Positions 7,907-17,347 of a DNA stretch of 64,000 nt are shown in pieces (position 1 is the stretch's first letter; every line of letters starts with the position of its first letter). Source of the stretch: Asticcacaulis sp. AND118. GTDB lineage: Bacteria > Pseudomonadota > Alphaproteobacteria > Caulobacterales > Caulobacteraceae. Location of the stretch: assembly GCF_020535245.1 (NCBI RefSeq), contig NZ_CP084910.1:1092501-1156500 (forward strand), given 5' to 3'. Position numbers and translations under genes: made by a program. The notes beneath the pieces were generated by a model. It was not told the origin of the DNA. It made no database searches and was given only the letters and a program-made list of their open reading frames with translations.

Positions 7907-8773
7907 ATGTCCGGCCCTGCGTCCCCTGTTCCCGACTCTTCCGGCCTTTCGCCGCGCAAGCAGAGTGTGCTGTCCGCCATCACGCGCGCGGCTCAGCGTA
8001 CGGGTGTGGACTTCACCTATCTGCTCAAGACCGCCCAGCGCGAAAGTTCGCTCAACCCGAACGCCAAAGCCCCGACCTCATCGGCGGCGGGCCTGTTTCA
8101 GTTCATCGAGCAGACCTGGCTGGCGACGGTGAAAAAGCACGGCGACAAGCACGGCTATGGCGGCTATGCCGACGCCATTCGCCAGGGCGGCAACGGGCAG
8201 TACTACGTGACCGACGCTCAGGCGCGCAAACAGGTGCTGGGGCTGCGCTATAATCAGGACGCGGCGGCGGCCATGGCGGCGGAGATGACGGCGGGCAATG
8301 CCGCCTATCTGAAAGGCCGCACCGGGCGCAATCCGACGGCGGGCGAACTGTACGCCGCGCACTTTCTGGGGCCTGCGGGGGCGGCCAACCTGATCGAAAC
8401 CGTCGAACGCCGGCCCGGCGCCTCGGCAGCGTCGCTGTTTCCGGCGGCGGCCGGGGCCAACCGCTCGATCTTCTACCGCAACGGCGCACCGGTCAGCGCG
8501 GCGCAACTGATGGCCAACCTCAATTCCAAGGCCGGTGGGGCCGTGGAGATGAACCTGCCCGAAGAAACCGAGGGCGGCGACCTGATGGAGCAGGGGCGCG
8601 ACGGTTTTCTGCTGGCACGATTGCAGCGCGTGCAGGCGGACGCGCAACTGCTTAATATTGCCTTCGGCAGCGGCACGGGTGATCAGAGCCTGCTGTTTGC
8701 CACGCAGCTTATGTCGGCCTTCGGGCCGGAGAAGGAAAAGAGCGAAGAGGGCGATAGCTCCTGGTTCAGCTAA
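7907..8773 (+). CDS. SLT-domain lytic transglycosylase
   Basis: A 288-residue protein with an SLT-type transglycosylase fold in its first 170 residues. The catalytic Glu lies near residue 46 in AQRESSLNP, followed by SAAGLFQF and later YAAHFLGPAGAANLI, all family hallmarks. No classical signal peptide is visible, so export may be non-classical or the start may be further upstream. The C-terminal third is unassigned. It could be a specialised enzyme such as those opening the wall for flagella or pili, but the neighbours do not prove this. Confidence 0.85.
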   Translation: MSGPASPVPDSSGLSPRKQSVLSAITRAAQRTGVDFTYLLKTAQRESSLNPNAKAPTSSAAGLFQFIEQTWLATVKKHGDKHGYGGYADAIRQGGNGQYYVTDAQARKQVLGLRYNQDAAAAMAAEMTAGNAAYLKGRTGRNPTAGELYAAHFLGPAGAANLIETVERRPGASAASLFPAAAGANRSIFYRNGAPVSAAQLMANLNSKAGGAVEMNLPEETEGGDLMEQGRDGFLLARLQRVQADAQLLNIAFGSGTGDQSLLFATQLMSAFGPEKEKSEEGDSSWFS

Positions 8774-8906
8774 CGGAGCGCGGGGACGATTTGCCATCAT
8801 CTGCGTACTGGAACAGTGTTAAGATTTAAAGATCGTGGGGCCGGCGCTCAAGCAGCGTAGCGGTAGCGCACTAAAAAAAGCCCCACACCCCGATACTGAC
8901 AAAATG

Positions 8907-8937
8907 AAAGGCCGGAGTTTTATGCTCCGGCCTTTTT
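8907..8937 (+). terminator. Rho-independent terminator after SLT gene
   Basis: AAAGGCCGGAG, loop TTTTATG, CTCCGGCCTTT and more T form a strong stem and T-tract. It lies between the convergent SLT gene and the histidine kinase gene and may serve both. Confidence 0.88.
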
Positions 8938-9012
8938 ACGTGCACCCGGTCAGGGGCTGCGGGGTCTGCGACCCCGCGTCTTTTTCTCTTGGAAAAGGCG
9001 AGGCGCACGACC

Positions 9013-10779
9013 TCAGACGCTGAGGGCGCGGCGCAGGGCGTCTTCGGACTGCGGCATCAACAGGGGCCTGACGCCCAGCTCGCTCAGGGGCTCGGCCTGC
9101 TGACCGTCGGGCAGCAGGGCCAGTATGTTGAGCTTTTCCTGTTCCTGAGTCGAGCGCAGACGCTCCAGCCATTCGGCGACCTTCTGGCGGTTGGCGTCGT
9201 TGTCCAGATCCTCGAACGCCCCGGTGGCGATCAGCACGGCGTCGATCTCGCCCTTGGCGGCCAGAGACACGGCGCGGTGGCGCGTGGTGGCGGTCAGGCA
9301 GCGGTGGCCGAGGCCTTCCAGCGTGTCGCGCAACTGCACCGAGCGCAGCGAATCGTTGGACACCAGCATGACCTTGAGGCCGGGCGCGGCTTCCTGAACC
9401 GGCGCTTCGGGTTCGATGACGGGCCGCGGTGCGCGGGCCGCGGCGTCGAAGGGCAGGTCGATCCAGAATTTCGAGCCGACATCGGGCGTGCTCTGCGCGC
9501 CGACATCGCCCTGCATCAGTTCGGCCAGACGTTTCGACAGGTGGAGACCCAGCCCCGCGCCGGAATAGCCGGCCGAGGTGCGCGTCACGCGTTCGTGCGG
9601 CAGGAAGGCGCGGGTCAATTCATCGGCTTCGAGGCCGGGGCCGGAATCGACCACCTCCACTCGCAAGCGGCCTTCAGCCGGCGGCAGAAGCTTCACCTCG
9701 ACTTTGCCCTTGGGCGTGTACTGGATGGCGTTGGCCAGCAGGTGCGACAGGATCTGTTCGACGCGCGGGCCGTCGCCGATGGCCGCGCCGGTTTCGGGCA
9801 GGGCGGGCAGGGTCAGGGTGAGGTCCAGCCCCTTGGTCGCGGCCATGTCGTGAAACCCGGCGGCGACGTGACGGATCAGGCCTTCGATGTCGAGCGGCCG
9901 CAGGTCCAGCGTCATGTGGCCTGAGCGGGCCTCATCGTCGTCCAGCGTGGTGGTGATCAACCCCAGCAGGTGCTCGATCTCGCTGCGTGCGCTATCGACA
10001 TAGTGGCGCGGGGCCGGGGCGCGGCTGAGGTGCGACAGGCCCTGAATCAGGGTCTGTTCGACGCTGCGCAGGCCGGTGGCGACTTCACGCGACAGGGTCT
10101 GCATCAGCGCCATCTGGTCGCGGGTGAGGGCGTCGCGCGCCGTCAGGGCGGTTTCGCGCTCCTGCGCCGTGCGCAACTGCTCGAAGGCCAGCCGGTAATG
10201 CTCCTGCAGGTGGCGGTTCATGATCAGGCCCAGCGCCAGCGCCATGGCCAGGCCGCCGGTGACAAGGCCGGTCCATTGCCCTTCCGGGTGGGTGAGGTTG
10301 AGCGCCAGAATGGGCCCCGCCATGGCCAGCGGGGCCAGGGTCAGCAGGAACAGCAGGACCGGCGCGCTGAAGAAGATGACGCCCACCGCCGCGCCGGCGC
10401 AGATGGTGGCGAAGACCTGCGCCGCCGCGCCCGCGCCGATGGAGTTCAGCGAGGCCACCAGCAGGCTCAGGGCCCACAGGCCGCCGCACAGCCATTGCCG
10501 GCGCAGGCGTACGTTGAGGGACTGACGCGTGATCTGACTGTCGGCCTTCAGCGACGGCTTGAGGAAGAAGAAGGCGGCCCACACGCAGGCGAACAGGGCA
10601 AGGTTCACCGCGATCTGCAACGCAGACATGAAATAGTGCGCGCCCCAGATATAGACGGGCAGGCCGATGGCGAAGAAGGCGAGGGCATAGGGCAGCAGAC
10701 GGACCTGTGCCTTCAGGCCGTAATCGAGCACGATCTGCTCGTGCGTGGGGGCGATGTCTGCGGGGTTGGGCTCTGACAT
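9013..10779 (-). CDS. Degenerate membrane histidine kinase with pseudo-receiver
   Basis: A 588-residue protein with about six membrane helices in residues 25-190, a coiled dimerisation region, an intact-looking HATPase domain (HLLANAIQYTP, VDSGPGLEADE, GAGLGLHLSKRL) and a C-terminal receiver-like domain. The HisKA position that should hold the phospho-accepting His reads LSREVATGLRS, with Arg encoded at 10087-10089. The receiver lacks the phospho-Asp (IDAVLIATG). It therefore looks like a pseudokinase or a regulator of another kinase. The ATG at 10779 is preferred over a TTG at 10797. No cognate regulator gene is adjacent. Confidence 0.85.
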   Translation of the reverse strand: MSEPNPADIAPTHEQIVLDYGLKAQVRLLPYALAFFAIGLPVYIWGAHYFMSALQIAVNLALFACVWAAFFFLKPSLKADSQITRQSLNVRLRRQWLCGGLWALSLLVASLNSIGAGAAAQVFATICAGAAVGVIFFSAPVLLFLLTLAPLAMAGPILALNLTHPEGQWTGLVTGGLAMALALGLIMNRHLQEHYRLAFEQLRTAQERETALTARDALTRDQMALMQTLSREVATGLRSVEQTLIQGLSHLSRAPAPRHYVDSARSEIEHLLGLITTTLDDDEARSGHMTLDLRPLDIEGLIRHVAAGFHDMAATKGLDLTLTLPALPETGAAIGDGPRVEQILSHLLANAIQYTPKGKVEVKLLPPAEGRLRVEVVDSGPGLEADELTRAFLPHERVTRTSAGYSGAGLGLHLSKRLAELMQGDVGAQSTPDVGSKFWIDLPFDAAARAPRPVIEPEAPVQEAAPGLKVMLVSNDSLRSVQLRDTLEGLGHRCLTATTRHRAVSLAAKGEIDAVLIATGAFEDLDNDANRQKVAEWLERLRSTQEQEKLNILALLPDGQQAEPLSELGVRPLLMPQSEDALRRALSV

Positions 10780-10972
10780 GGCGTCATGGTGGCTCAAACA
10801 GATTGCAGTCCCGTTACCGTGGCGCGACCATAACGCGAAAATAAATTAACTTTTGATATGGAGTGCGGGTCTGTGAGGCCTTTCGGTAAGTATTCGTTAA
10901 GGGCCGAGGCGGACAATCGGGGCAGAAGTATGCCGCCCGGAGTCGGGGGTATGGATATGTCAGGATGGCCCC

Positions 10973-12130
10973 ATGACCGCTTCGCGTAACCTGCTTTCCG
11001 AAATGGACGTCGAACGACTGGTCCGTAGTGATAATGCCGACGATCGCGCCGTCGCCACCCACAAGGTTTGCCGCCTGATGGAGCGCAGCGAACTGAGCGA
11101 GGTCGAACGCGCCGCGGCCCAGGAAATCATCCGTCTGCTGGCCGACGACGCCGCCGAACTGGTGCGCAAGTCGCTGTCGGTCACGCTGCGCACCTCCAGC
11201 CTGCTGCCGCACGATGTCGCCCTGCGGCTCGCGCAGGACGTGCAGGCCGTGGCCGTGCCGGTCCTCAGCTATTCGCCGGTCTTCAGCGACGACGATCTGG
11301 CTGAAATCATTCGTTCGGGCGGTCCGGTGCGTCAGATCGCCGTGGCCCGCCGCGAAACGCTGTCCGAACCCGTCACCACGGCGCTGGCCAGACATGGCGT
11401 CGAAGAAGCGGTCGTCATCGCCTGCGCCAACGACAAGGCGCAGTTCAGCGACAGCGGCATGGGCGAGGTGCTCAACCGCTTCGGCGAATCCGAAGTCATC
11501 CAGAATACGCTGGTCAATCGCGCGCACCTGCCCGTGTCGATCAGCGAAAAGCTGATTCATATGGTCAGCCAGTCGCTCAGGGAACAACTGGTTTCGCGCC
11601 ACGCCATCCAGCCGGAAACAGCGGTTCAGATCACCGAGGCGACGCAGGAGCGCGCCACGCTGGACGTCGCCGATCAGACCGGCGCCAGCCGTGACCCGGC
11701 GGCTCTGGCCCGCCACCTCGTCGCCGCCGGCCGCATGACGCCGTCCCTGATGCTGCGGGCCTTGGCGCGCGGCCACATGGTCTTCTTCGAGCACGCGCTG
11801 GCCGAACTGTCGGGCGTGCCGCACGACCGCACCTGGCTGATGGTGCACGATGCGGGCGCGCTGGGCCTGCGGGCGGTCTATGACCGGGCCGGCCTGCCGG
11901 CGCGCATGTTCCAGACCTTCCGCATCGCGGTCGACACCTATCATTCGCTGGCCAGCGAAAACGCCGATCCGGACCTCCTGCGCTTTCAGGCGCGCATGAT
12001 CGAGCGCTTCCTGACCCAGGTGCCGTTCGCGCCGCGCGAAGACCTCATCTATCTCTATGAGCGCCTGGACCGCGACGCCAAGGGCCGCCGCCGCGGCGCG
12101 CCGAAGTCCAGCGATTTGCAGGCGGCCTGA
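10973..12130 (+). CDS. DUF2336 domain protein
   Basis: A 385-residue soluble, alpha-helical protein of the DUF2336 family, common in Caulobacterales and function unknown. The N-terminal part looks like helical repeats (DDRAVATHKVCRLMER, SLLPHDVALRLAQDVQ), and the C-terminal part shares a pattern with the second DUF2336 gene nearby (LAELSGVPHDRTWLMVHDAG against [20 protein letters not shown]). It stands alone, divergent from the degenerate kinase, and ends at a strong terminator. Confidence 0.85.
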   Translation: MTASRNLLSEMDVERLVRSDNADDRAVATHKVCRLMERSELSEVERAAAQEIIRLLADDAAELVRKSLSVTLRTSSLLPHDVALRLAQDVQAVAVPVLSYSPVFSDDDLAEIIRSGGPVRQIAVARRETLSEPVTTALARHGVEEAVVIACANDKAQFSDSGMGEVLNRFGESEVIQNTLVNRAHLPVSISEKLIHMVSQSLREQLVSRHAIQPETAVQITEATQERATLDVADQTGASRDPAALARHLVAAGRMTPSLMLRALARGHMVFFEHALAELSGVPHDRTWLMVHDAGALGLRAVYDRAGLPARMFQTFRIAVDTYHSLASENADPDLLRFQARMIERFLTQVPFAPREDLIYLYERLDRDAKGRRRGAPKSSDLQAA

Positions 12131-12150
12131 TCAGGCGACAGGACAACAGA

Positions 12151-12180
12151 AAGCCCGCCGTAAAACGGCGGGCTTTTTTT
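12151..12180 (+). terminator. Rho-independent terminator after DUF2336 gene
   Basis: AGCCCGCCG, loop TAAAA, CGGCGGGCT then seven T. It lies 20 bases after the stop codon of the plus-strand DUF2336 gene. Confidence 0.94.
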
Positions 12181-12201
12181 CGTCGGAGGACAGCCGCCTG
12201 C

Positions 12202-12690
12202 TTAGGCCTTCAGCTTATCCATATGTTCCTTCACACGGGCTTCCAGCGTTTCGGCCAGAGCGATGCCGACGGGATGGTTTTCATCCTTGATCTTGCCACG
12301 CACGATGGCGCGGATGGCGTCGACATGGGCGTCGAGCAGCACACGCGGCGACTGCATACGGATGACTTCGTCGTCCAGCATCTTGCACACCGAGCCCGCG
12401 ACGCGGGTGATCAGCGGATAGCCGTAGGTCGTGCCCAGGCCCTTGAGGTCGTGGCAGCGGAAATAGAGCGCTTCGGCGTTCTTTTCGGTCAGGCCGTCGT
12501 TGCGGATGGTTTCCTGCGCCTTTTCCAGCTTGGTCACTTCCTCGTCCAGCCAGTTGTCGAACTGACCGGAAAGCGACGACAGGGCTTCCTCCGCCTTGGC
12601 GAGGGTGGCCGGATCAAGCGCCCCCATCTTGCCGCCCACCTTGGCGCGCAGCGTGTTGGGGATCTGGATGACCTGGGCTTTTTCGGACAT
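12202..12690 (-). CDS. Stand-alone Hpt (histidine phosphotransfer) protein
   Basis: A 162-residue helical protein with an Hpt signature: His80 in FRCHDLKGLGTTYG is the expected phospho-acceptor. It would shuttle phosphate between a hybrid kinase and a response regulator. The ATG at 12690 has GGAATAA upstream; the open frame extends 12 codons further without support. It is the last gene of a minus-strand run, DUF2336, NAD kinase, Hpt. Its partner kinase cannot be named; a complete hybrid kinase lies at 54455-56560 in this window. Confidence 0.82.
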   Translation of the reverse strand: MSEKAQVIQIPNTLRAKVGGKMGALDPATLAKAEEALSSLSGQFDNWLDEEVTKLEKAQETIRNDGLTEKNAEALYFRCHDLKGLGTTYGYPLITRVAGSVCKMLDDEVIRMQSPRVLLDAHVDAIRAIVRGKIKDENHPVGIALAETLEARVKEHMDKLKA

Positions 12691-12770
12691 GACGTGGTTA
12701 TTCCGTGGGGCTGTTTCGTCAACCATACCCCAAACCCCTTTAGGAAGCCCTAATAGGAGACTGAAAGGGA

Positions 12771-13529
12771 TCAGCTCGAAAACTGCTCGGTCAGCACGCG
12801 CTCGTCATAGCCGTTGCCGGCGTCGAAGAGGATGGTCGCCGACAGTTCGGGGACCTCGACGATCTCGACTTCGCGGATATGGCGCACTTCGAACGTGTCG
12901 GCCGATGCCGCCACCGGGCGCTTGTCGCACTCCAGCACCTCGAAGCGCACCCTGGCCGAATGCGGCAGCAGCGCGCCGCGCCAGCGGCGGGGGCGGAAGG
13001 CGCTGATCGGCGTCAGGGCCAGCGCCTGCGCGTCCAGCGGCACGATCGGGCCGTGGGCCGACAGATTATAGGCGGTCGACCCGGCCGGCGTGGCGACCAG
13101 CGCGCCGTCGCAGATCAGTTCTTCCAGCCGTTCCTTGCCGTCGATCAGGATGCGCAGCTTGGCGCTTTGATGCGTCTGGCGCAGCAGCGATACCTCGTTG
13201 AAGGCCAAGGCCTCGTGCACCTCGCCGCGGCCGTTGGTGGCGGTCATGCGCAGCGGGCTGATACGGGTGTGTTCGGCGCTTTCGATGCGCGCTATCAGAT
13301 CGGTCTCGCGATATTCGTTCAGCAGGAAGCCGATCGAGCCCATATTCATGCCGAAAATAGGCAGTTCGTCGCGAAAATGGGCGTGGACGCATTCCAGCAG
13401 CCAGCCGTCGCCGCCCAGCGCCACCATCACGTCCGGGTCGTTCGCTTCGCCATACCGCTTCCGGAGCACCGCGCAGGCGGCCTGAGCTTCGGGGCGTTCG
13501 GAGGCGGTGAAGGCGAGTTTCAGGGACAT
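12771..13529 (-). CDS. nadK: NAD kinase
   Basis: Phosphorylates NAD to NADP in the cytosol. The diacylglycerol-kinase-like GGDG motif is at residues 39-42 ([10 protein letters not shown]), and NEVSLLR and [17 protein letters not shown] are conserved NAD kinase segments. The ATG at 13529 gives 252 residues, matching the short alphaproteobacterial form; the open frame continues 39 codons upstream without family sequence. It sits between DUF2336 and Hpt genes on the same strand. Confidence 0.95.
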   Translation of the reverse strand: MSLKLAFTASERPEAQAACAVLRKRYGEANDPDVMVALGGDGWLLECVHAHFRDELPIFGMNMGSIGFLLNEYRETDLIARIESAEHTRISPLRMTATNGRGEVHEALAFNEVSLLRQTHQSAKLRILIDGKERLEELICDGALVATPAGSTAYNLSAHGPIVPLDAQALALTPISAFRPRRWRGALLPHSARVRFEVLECDKRPVAASADTFEVRHIREVEIVEVPELSATILFDAGNGYDERVLTEQFSS

Positions 13530-13599
13530 GAGGTCAGGAAGTAAGAGGGGGGCTGAACAGCGGGTTACCGGTCTTAGCGCACTTAAGGCGTAAAACCAA

Positions 13600-14625
13600 T
13601 CAGCGAGAATAGATGGCCATGAGCCTTTGTCGCGCCTCCGAGGCATCGAGGTCGAACAGGCCGCGTACGAAGGCCAGATGACGTGCGTTGATGCGCGGGT
13701 GACCGCTGTTCAGGGTTTGAACCTGAGCCAGAATGTTCGGGAAGGTGGCGCGGTCGATGCCGGCGGCGGTCAGCAGCAGGACGAGCGGCACGGCGGAGTC
13801 CTGATGCAGGGCGGTATCGACGACCGGCAGCGGCAATCCGGTCAGGCGCGACAGGCCCTGACGGAAGGCGCGGAAGTCGCCCTGTTGCAGGCGGTGGAGG
13901 GTCTGCGCCCCGTCGGCCGGCTGGGGCGCACGGAATTGCCGGGCATACAGGCCGTCGAAGCGCGCCAGAAGCGTCTCGCGCAGGTGCGGCCCGACCACAT
14001 CGAGCAGTTGGGACGCCGCGTCGCGCGTCAGTTGCGGATGCCGCGTCAGCACGGCGCGCAGAGCGATGTCGGCACGGGCGCGGTCGGCCAGAGTCTCGAA
14101 CTGCGTCTCGCTGAGGCGCAGGTGCCGGTTATTGAGCACGGCGATGGCGACCGTCGCGGCGGCGGTGTTCAGCAGGGCGTCGATGAGTTCGGGACTCAGA
14201 TGCGGGCGGGCGGCGATCAGGCGGGCCTTATCTTCATCGACGCCGATCAGGGTCAGAAGGTCGGCGTCGCGCAAGGCCGGTGAGTGCAGCAACGCGGCTG
14301 AAGCGGGCAGGGGCAGGCGGCACAGGGCGGCGATCAGGCCGGGTTCGGCCCAGTCGGCGCGAGCCAGTTCATCGAGGATCGGCTGGGCGGCATCGGACGG
14401 CAGGCCGCGGATCAGCTCGGCCAGCCGTTCGTTCAGCGGGGAAGGGGGTTCGCTGACGTCGCCACCGGCCTGACGCTGCGCCACGGCGTTCAACTGCATC
14501 AGGTGCAGAAGCGTGCGGACCTGCGTGATTGGACTAAGCGTGACTGGGCTGAGGCGGCTGGCATCATCCAAAACATCAGGCGCACCGCTCCGCGCGCTCA
14601 CCTCGGCGGTGGCGCGGTCAGTCAC
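13600..14625 (-). CDS. DUF2336 domain protein (second copy)
   Basis: A 341-residue helical protein of the same family as the one at 10973, but diverged. Recognisable segments are [18 protein letters not shown] and a C-terminal [19 protein letters not shown]. The listed start is a GTG with no clear ribosome site, so the N-terminus is uncertain. It is the first gene of the minus-strand run that continues into nadK and hpt. Function unknown. Confidence 0.78.
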   Translation of the reverse strand: MTDRATAEVSARSGAPDVLDDASRLSPVTLSPITQVRTLLHLMQLNAVAQRQAGGDVSEPPSPLNERLAELIRGLPSDAAQPILDELARADWAEPGLIAALCRLPLPASAALLHSPALRDADLLTLIGVDEDKARLIAARPHLSPELIDALLNTAAATVAIAVLNNRHLRLSETQFETLADRARADIALRAVLTRHPQLTRDAASQLLDVVGPHLRETLLARFDGLYARQFRAPQPADGAQTLHRLQQGDFRAFRQGLSRLTGLPLPVVDTALHQDSAVPLVLLLTAAGIDRATFPNILAQVQTLNSGHPRINARHLAFVRGLFDLDASEARQRLMAIYSR

Positions 14626-14825
14626 GGGCGCGATGGATGCGGCGGCGGAAATGGCGGACCCTCGGAAACGACTCGGAATACCGGCCTAGTGTTGGCCTTT
14701 AGGGTGAAGACTTGCTTAACCATAATCTGTGGTGGCCGTGTGTATGTTCAAGCCTGTAGATGTATAATTTTGACGCGCTCGTTAATGTTGTTTCAACTGT
14801 GCGTCCCTAGGGTGAGTGGGATGGT

Positions 14826-16238
14826 GTGGCAACTATAGGGCTGGCATCCGGCATGTCCCAAGATATCCTTCCCAAAGGACAGGAAAAGACAGGCGGTACG
14901 GCGGAGCCCGAGCGGCTGGTGCTGGAACGCGAAGACGCGGTGACGATCATCGAGCGCCTGCGCGAAACCCATGCCGGCGCCGAAGGGCACGCCTTCCTGC
15001 TCAAGCTCGACGCGCTGATCGTGCGTCTGGGTTCGAAATGGGACCTTAAGAGCGAACTCGTCTTCGAACATCTCAAGACCGGTTTCGAGCGCCGTTTTCA
15101 GGAGCCGAACTGGTGCCTGCGCATCAATGACGACGCCTGGCTGGCCATTATTCCGACGGTCGGATCGCGGCGCGGCGCGCTGGCGGTGACCGAGATGTGG
15201 CGCGAACTCGGTAATTTCTTCGTCGGCGACGTGTCCGAACTCCCCGTGCCGATCTACGAGGTGCAGGTCGAGGATGTCGACCGTTTCCTGCTCAGCCCCA
15301 TCGATCTGAAGACGTGGTTCGACCGGCCTGAAACCGCGCCCGAACGCCTCAAGCCGATCACCGGCGAAACCACAGGCGAAGCCGTGCGCGATCCCGGCGC
15401 GGGGCCGCAGATGACCAATATGCAGCGCCCGATGATGGTGGCCGCCACGGTGACGCTGGCGAACCGCACCCTGCGCATCGCCTCATCGAATGAACCCCTG
15501 TTCGAGATGAAGAAGATGGTGATGATCGGGCATCGGCTCGAATCTCTCGTCATCGAGGCGGCGGATAATACGCTGCTCGATCGCAAGGCCATGGCCAATA
15601 TGGACTGGGGTCTGCGCGAGCAGGTCGACATCACCAATGTCGAGCAGGGACTGAAACTCCTGCGTCTGCGCGAAGCCGATCAGCGCAAGATGCTGATGGT
15701 CGTGCCGGCCGCGTTCTCAACCTTCGCCTCGCAGCGCGCGCGGCAGAAGATCACCCACGAAGTGGCCAAGGCCGCGACCGAAATGGGGTTGAAGGTGCTG
15801 TTCGAAGTGCGCGGACTGGACGGCGTGCCGCCGCACCGCGTGCTGGAAATCGTTTCTCTGATCAAGCCTTTCTGCATGACCGTGGTCGGTCATGTGTCTT
15901 CGGACCGCAAGGCCATCTCTGCCCTGTCGAAGTGCGGTCTGTCGGGTGTGTGCATCGAATATGACGGCGTCAAGCGCGATGAGGACGCCCTGAGCGAGCA
16001 TCTGGCGCAACTGGCGACCGCCGCCAAGCAGGCCGCCGGGGCGTGCATGATCCAGGGCTTCGACAGCTATCGTCAGATGGCCGTGGCGCGTCTGGCCGGC
16101 ATCACCCATGCCTCGATGAAGGCGGCGGCGATGATGTCGCCGCGCAACGCGACGGCCACGGCCAAAAGCGTCGCCGAAGGGCTGGTCAGCAGCGCCGAGG
16201 GCCGTGCGGCGCTCAATGCGCTGGAACGTCCGGAATAG
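14826..16238 (+). CDS. Unknown protein with degenerate GGDEF/EAL-like layout
   Basis: A 470-residue soluble protein. I recognise no named family. Residues 45-115 (WCLRINDDAWLAIIP) have a faint GGDEF-like pattern without the catalytic motif. The C-terminal half (LFEVRGLD, CIEYDGVK, MIQGFDSYRQMAVARLAG) follows the order of EAL-domain segments, but the metal-binding residues are absent. If real it would be an inactive sensor or scaffold. The GTG at 14826 has AGGGTGAG 7 bases upstream; ATG at 14853 is an alternative. It stands next to the DUF2336/Hpt cluster. Confidence 0.6.
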   Translation: MATIGLASGMSQDILPKGQEKTGGTAEPERLVLEREDAVTIIERLRETHAGAEGHAFLLKLDALIVRLGSKWDLKSELVFEHLKTGFERRFQEPNWCLRINDDAWLAIIPTVGSRRGALAVTEMWRELGNFFVGDVSELPVPIYEVQVEDVDRFLLSPIDLKTWFDRPETAPERLKPITGETTGEAVRDPGAGPQMTNMQRPMMVAATVTLANRTLRIASSNEPLFEMKKMVMIGHRLESLVIEAADNTLLDRKAMANMDWGLREQVDITNVEQGLKLLRLREADQRKMLMVVPAAFSTFASQRARQKITHEVAKAATEMGLKVLFEVRGLDGVPPHRVLEIVSLIKPFCMTVVGHVSSDRKAISALSKCGLSGVCIEYDGVKRDEDALSEHLAQLATAAKQAAGACMIQGFDSYRQMAVARLAGITHASMKAAAMMSPRNATATAKSVAEGLVSSAEGRAALNALERPE

Positions 16239-16241
16239 GCC

Positions 16242-17081
16242 TCAAGCCTTCGAAAACGTGTCGCAGGCATTCGGATCGCCGGCGGCATAGCCGGTGTTGA
16301 ACCAGAACATCCGTTCCTTCGAGGTGCCGTGCGTGAAGGAATCCGGCACGACCGAACCGCCGCCGCGCTTTTGCAGCGTATCGTCGCCGACCGCCGAAGC
16401 GGCATTGATGGCTTCTTCCAGATCGCCCGTCTGCAACCAGTGATACTGGGTGTCCGAACGCCTGGCCCACACGCCGGCATAGCAGTCGGCCTGTAGCTCC
16501 AGCTTGACCGACAGGGCGTTGGAGCCGGATTCGCTCAGGCGCTGCTGGGCCTGATGCACTTCGCCCGACACGCCGGTGAGGTTCTGCACGTGGTGGCCGA
16601 CCTCGTGGCCGATGACGTAGGCCAGCGCGAAGTCGCCCGATGCGCCCAGTTGCTGTTCCAGCGTGCGCGCGAAGTCGAGGTCGAGATAGACGCGACGATC
16701 CGCCGGGCAATAGAAGGGCCCCATGGCCGATTGCCCCATGCCGCAGCCCGTCTGCGTGCCCTGCGTGTAGAGAACGATAGTCGAGGGCTCATAGCCCTGA
16801 ATGGCCGAGGCCCACACGTCGTTGGCCGAGGTGTGCATCACGTCGGCGAAGTCGCAGGCCTTGTCGCCTTCGGGGCAGGCGCCGGCGGCCACGGGTCCGG
16901 AGGCCGCGCCGGACACCTGAGAGGTCTGGCTGAGCAGGACCTGAGGGTCGATGCCGAAGACGAAGTAGCCGACCAGCGCGATGACCACCGCGCCGATGCC
17001 GCCGCCGCCGATCAGCGCCCCGCCGCCAAGCCCTCTGCGGTCCTCGACCCCGCCGCGGCGTCCGCCTTCCCAATCGACCAT
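16242..17081 (-). CDS. YpfJ-family neutral zinc metallopeptidase
   Basis: A 279-residue predicted membrane-anchored protease. The N-terminus is a Gly/Arg-rich cytoplasmic stretch, then one helix (ALIGGGGIGAVVIALVGYFVF), then the peptidase domain with HEVGHHVQNLTG as zinc motif and LELQADCYAGVWA downstream. The start at 17081 has a perfect AGGAGG 7 bases upstream. Substrates of this family are not known. It is convergent with the preceding plus-strand gene, with only 3 bases between the stops. Confidence 0.92.
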   Translation of the reverse strand: MVDWEGGRRGGVEDRRGLGGGALIGGGGIGAVVIALVGYFVFGIDPQVLLSQTSQVSGAASGPVAAGACPEGDKACDFADVMHTSANDVWASAIQGYEPSTIVLYTQGTQTGCGMGQSAMGPFYCPADRRVYLDLDFARTLEQQLGASGDFALAYVIGHEVGHHVQNLTGVSGEVHQAQQRLSESGSNALSVKLELQADCYAGVWARRSDTQYHWLQTGDLEEAINAASAVGDDTLQKRGGGSVVPDSFTHGTSKERMFWFNTGYAAGDPNACDTFSKA

Positions 17082-17142
17082 GTGCGTCCCTCCTGAGTAG
17101 GCCGCCAAGTTTACGCAGCTTTTGCAAGGAGACAATAGGCGA

Positions 17143-17187
17143 GCGCAATCCGACAAGGTGGGCACCACTTTTCGGAAAAAATTGCGC
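17143..17187. repeat. Palindromic repeat family D, copy 2
   Basis: A 45-base imperfect palindrome bounded by GCGCAAT and ATTGCGC, with inner arms TCCGA and TTCGGA. It lies about 60 bases upstream of the metallopeptidase start, the first of three different palindromes in the stretch to 17339. Confidence 0.72.
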
Positions 17188-17202
17188 GATTACTCAAAAT
17201 TA

Positions 17203-17236
17203 GAGCGGAATGATTTCTGATGGAATCAATCCGCTC
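17203..17236. repeat. Short palindrome GAGCGGA...TCCGCTC
   Basis: A 34-base dyad: GAGCGGAATGATTTC pairs with GGAATCAATCCGCTC with two mismatches and a 4-base loop. It lies between the metallopeptidase and tetR genes and has no T-run. Confidence 0.65.
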
Positions 17237-17302
17237 AAGCCGCCATTGCGGCGGGGGCCAAGGTGGCGGAGCCACCGCCCGGCGAGGGCGTAAACAAAAT
17301 CC

Positions 17303-17339
17303 AGATCCTCATGTTTCCATAGGAAAACATAATGATCTA
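17303..17339. repeat. Short palindrome AGATC...GATCT
   Basis: A 37-base dyad: AGATCCTCATGTTTCC pairs with GAAAACATAATGATCT around ATAG, with a few mismatches. It ends 8 bases from the tetR stop codon. Confidence 0.65.
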
Positions 17340-17347
17340 GAGCCTGC

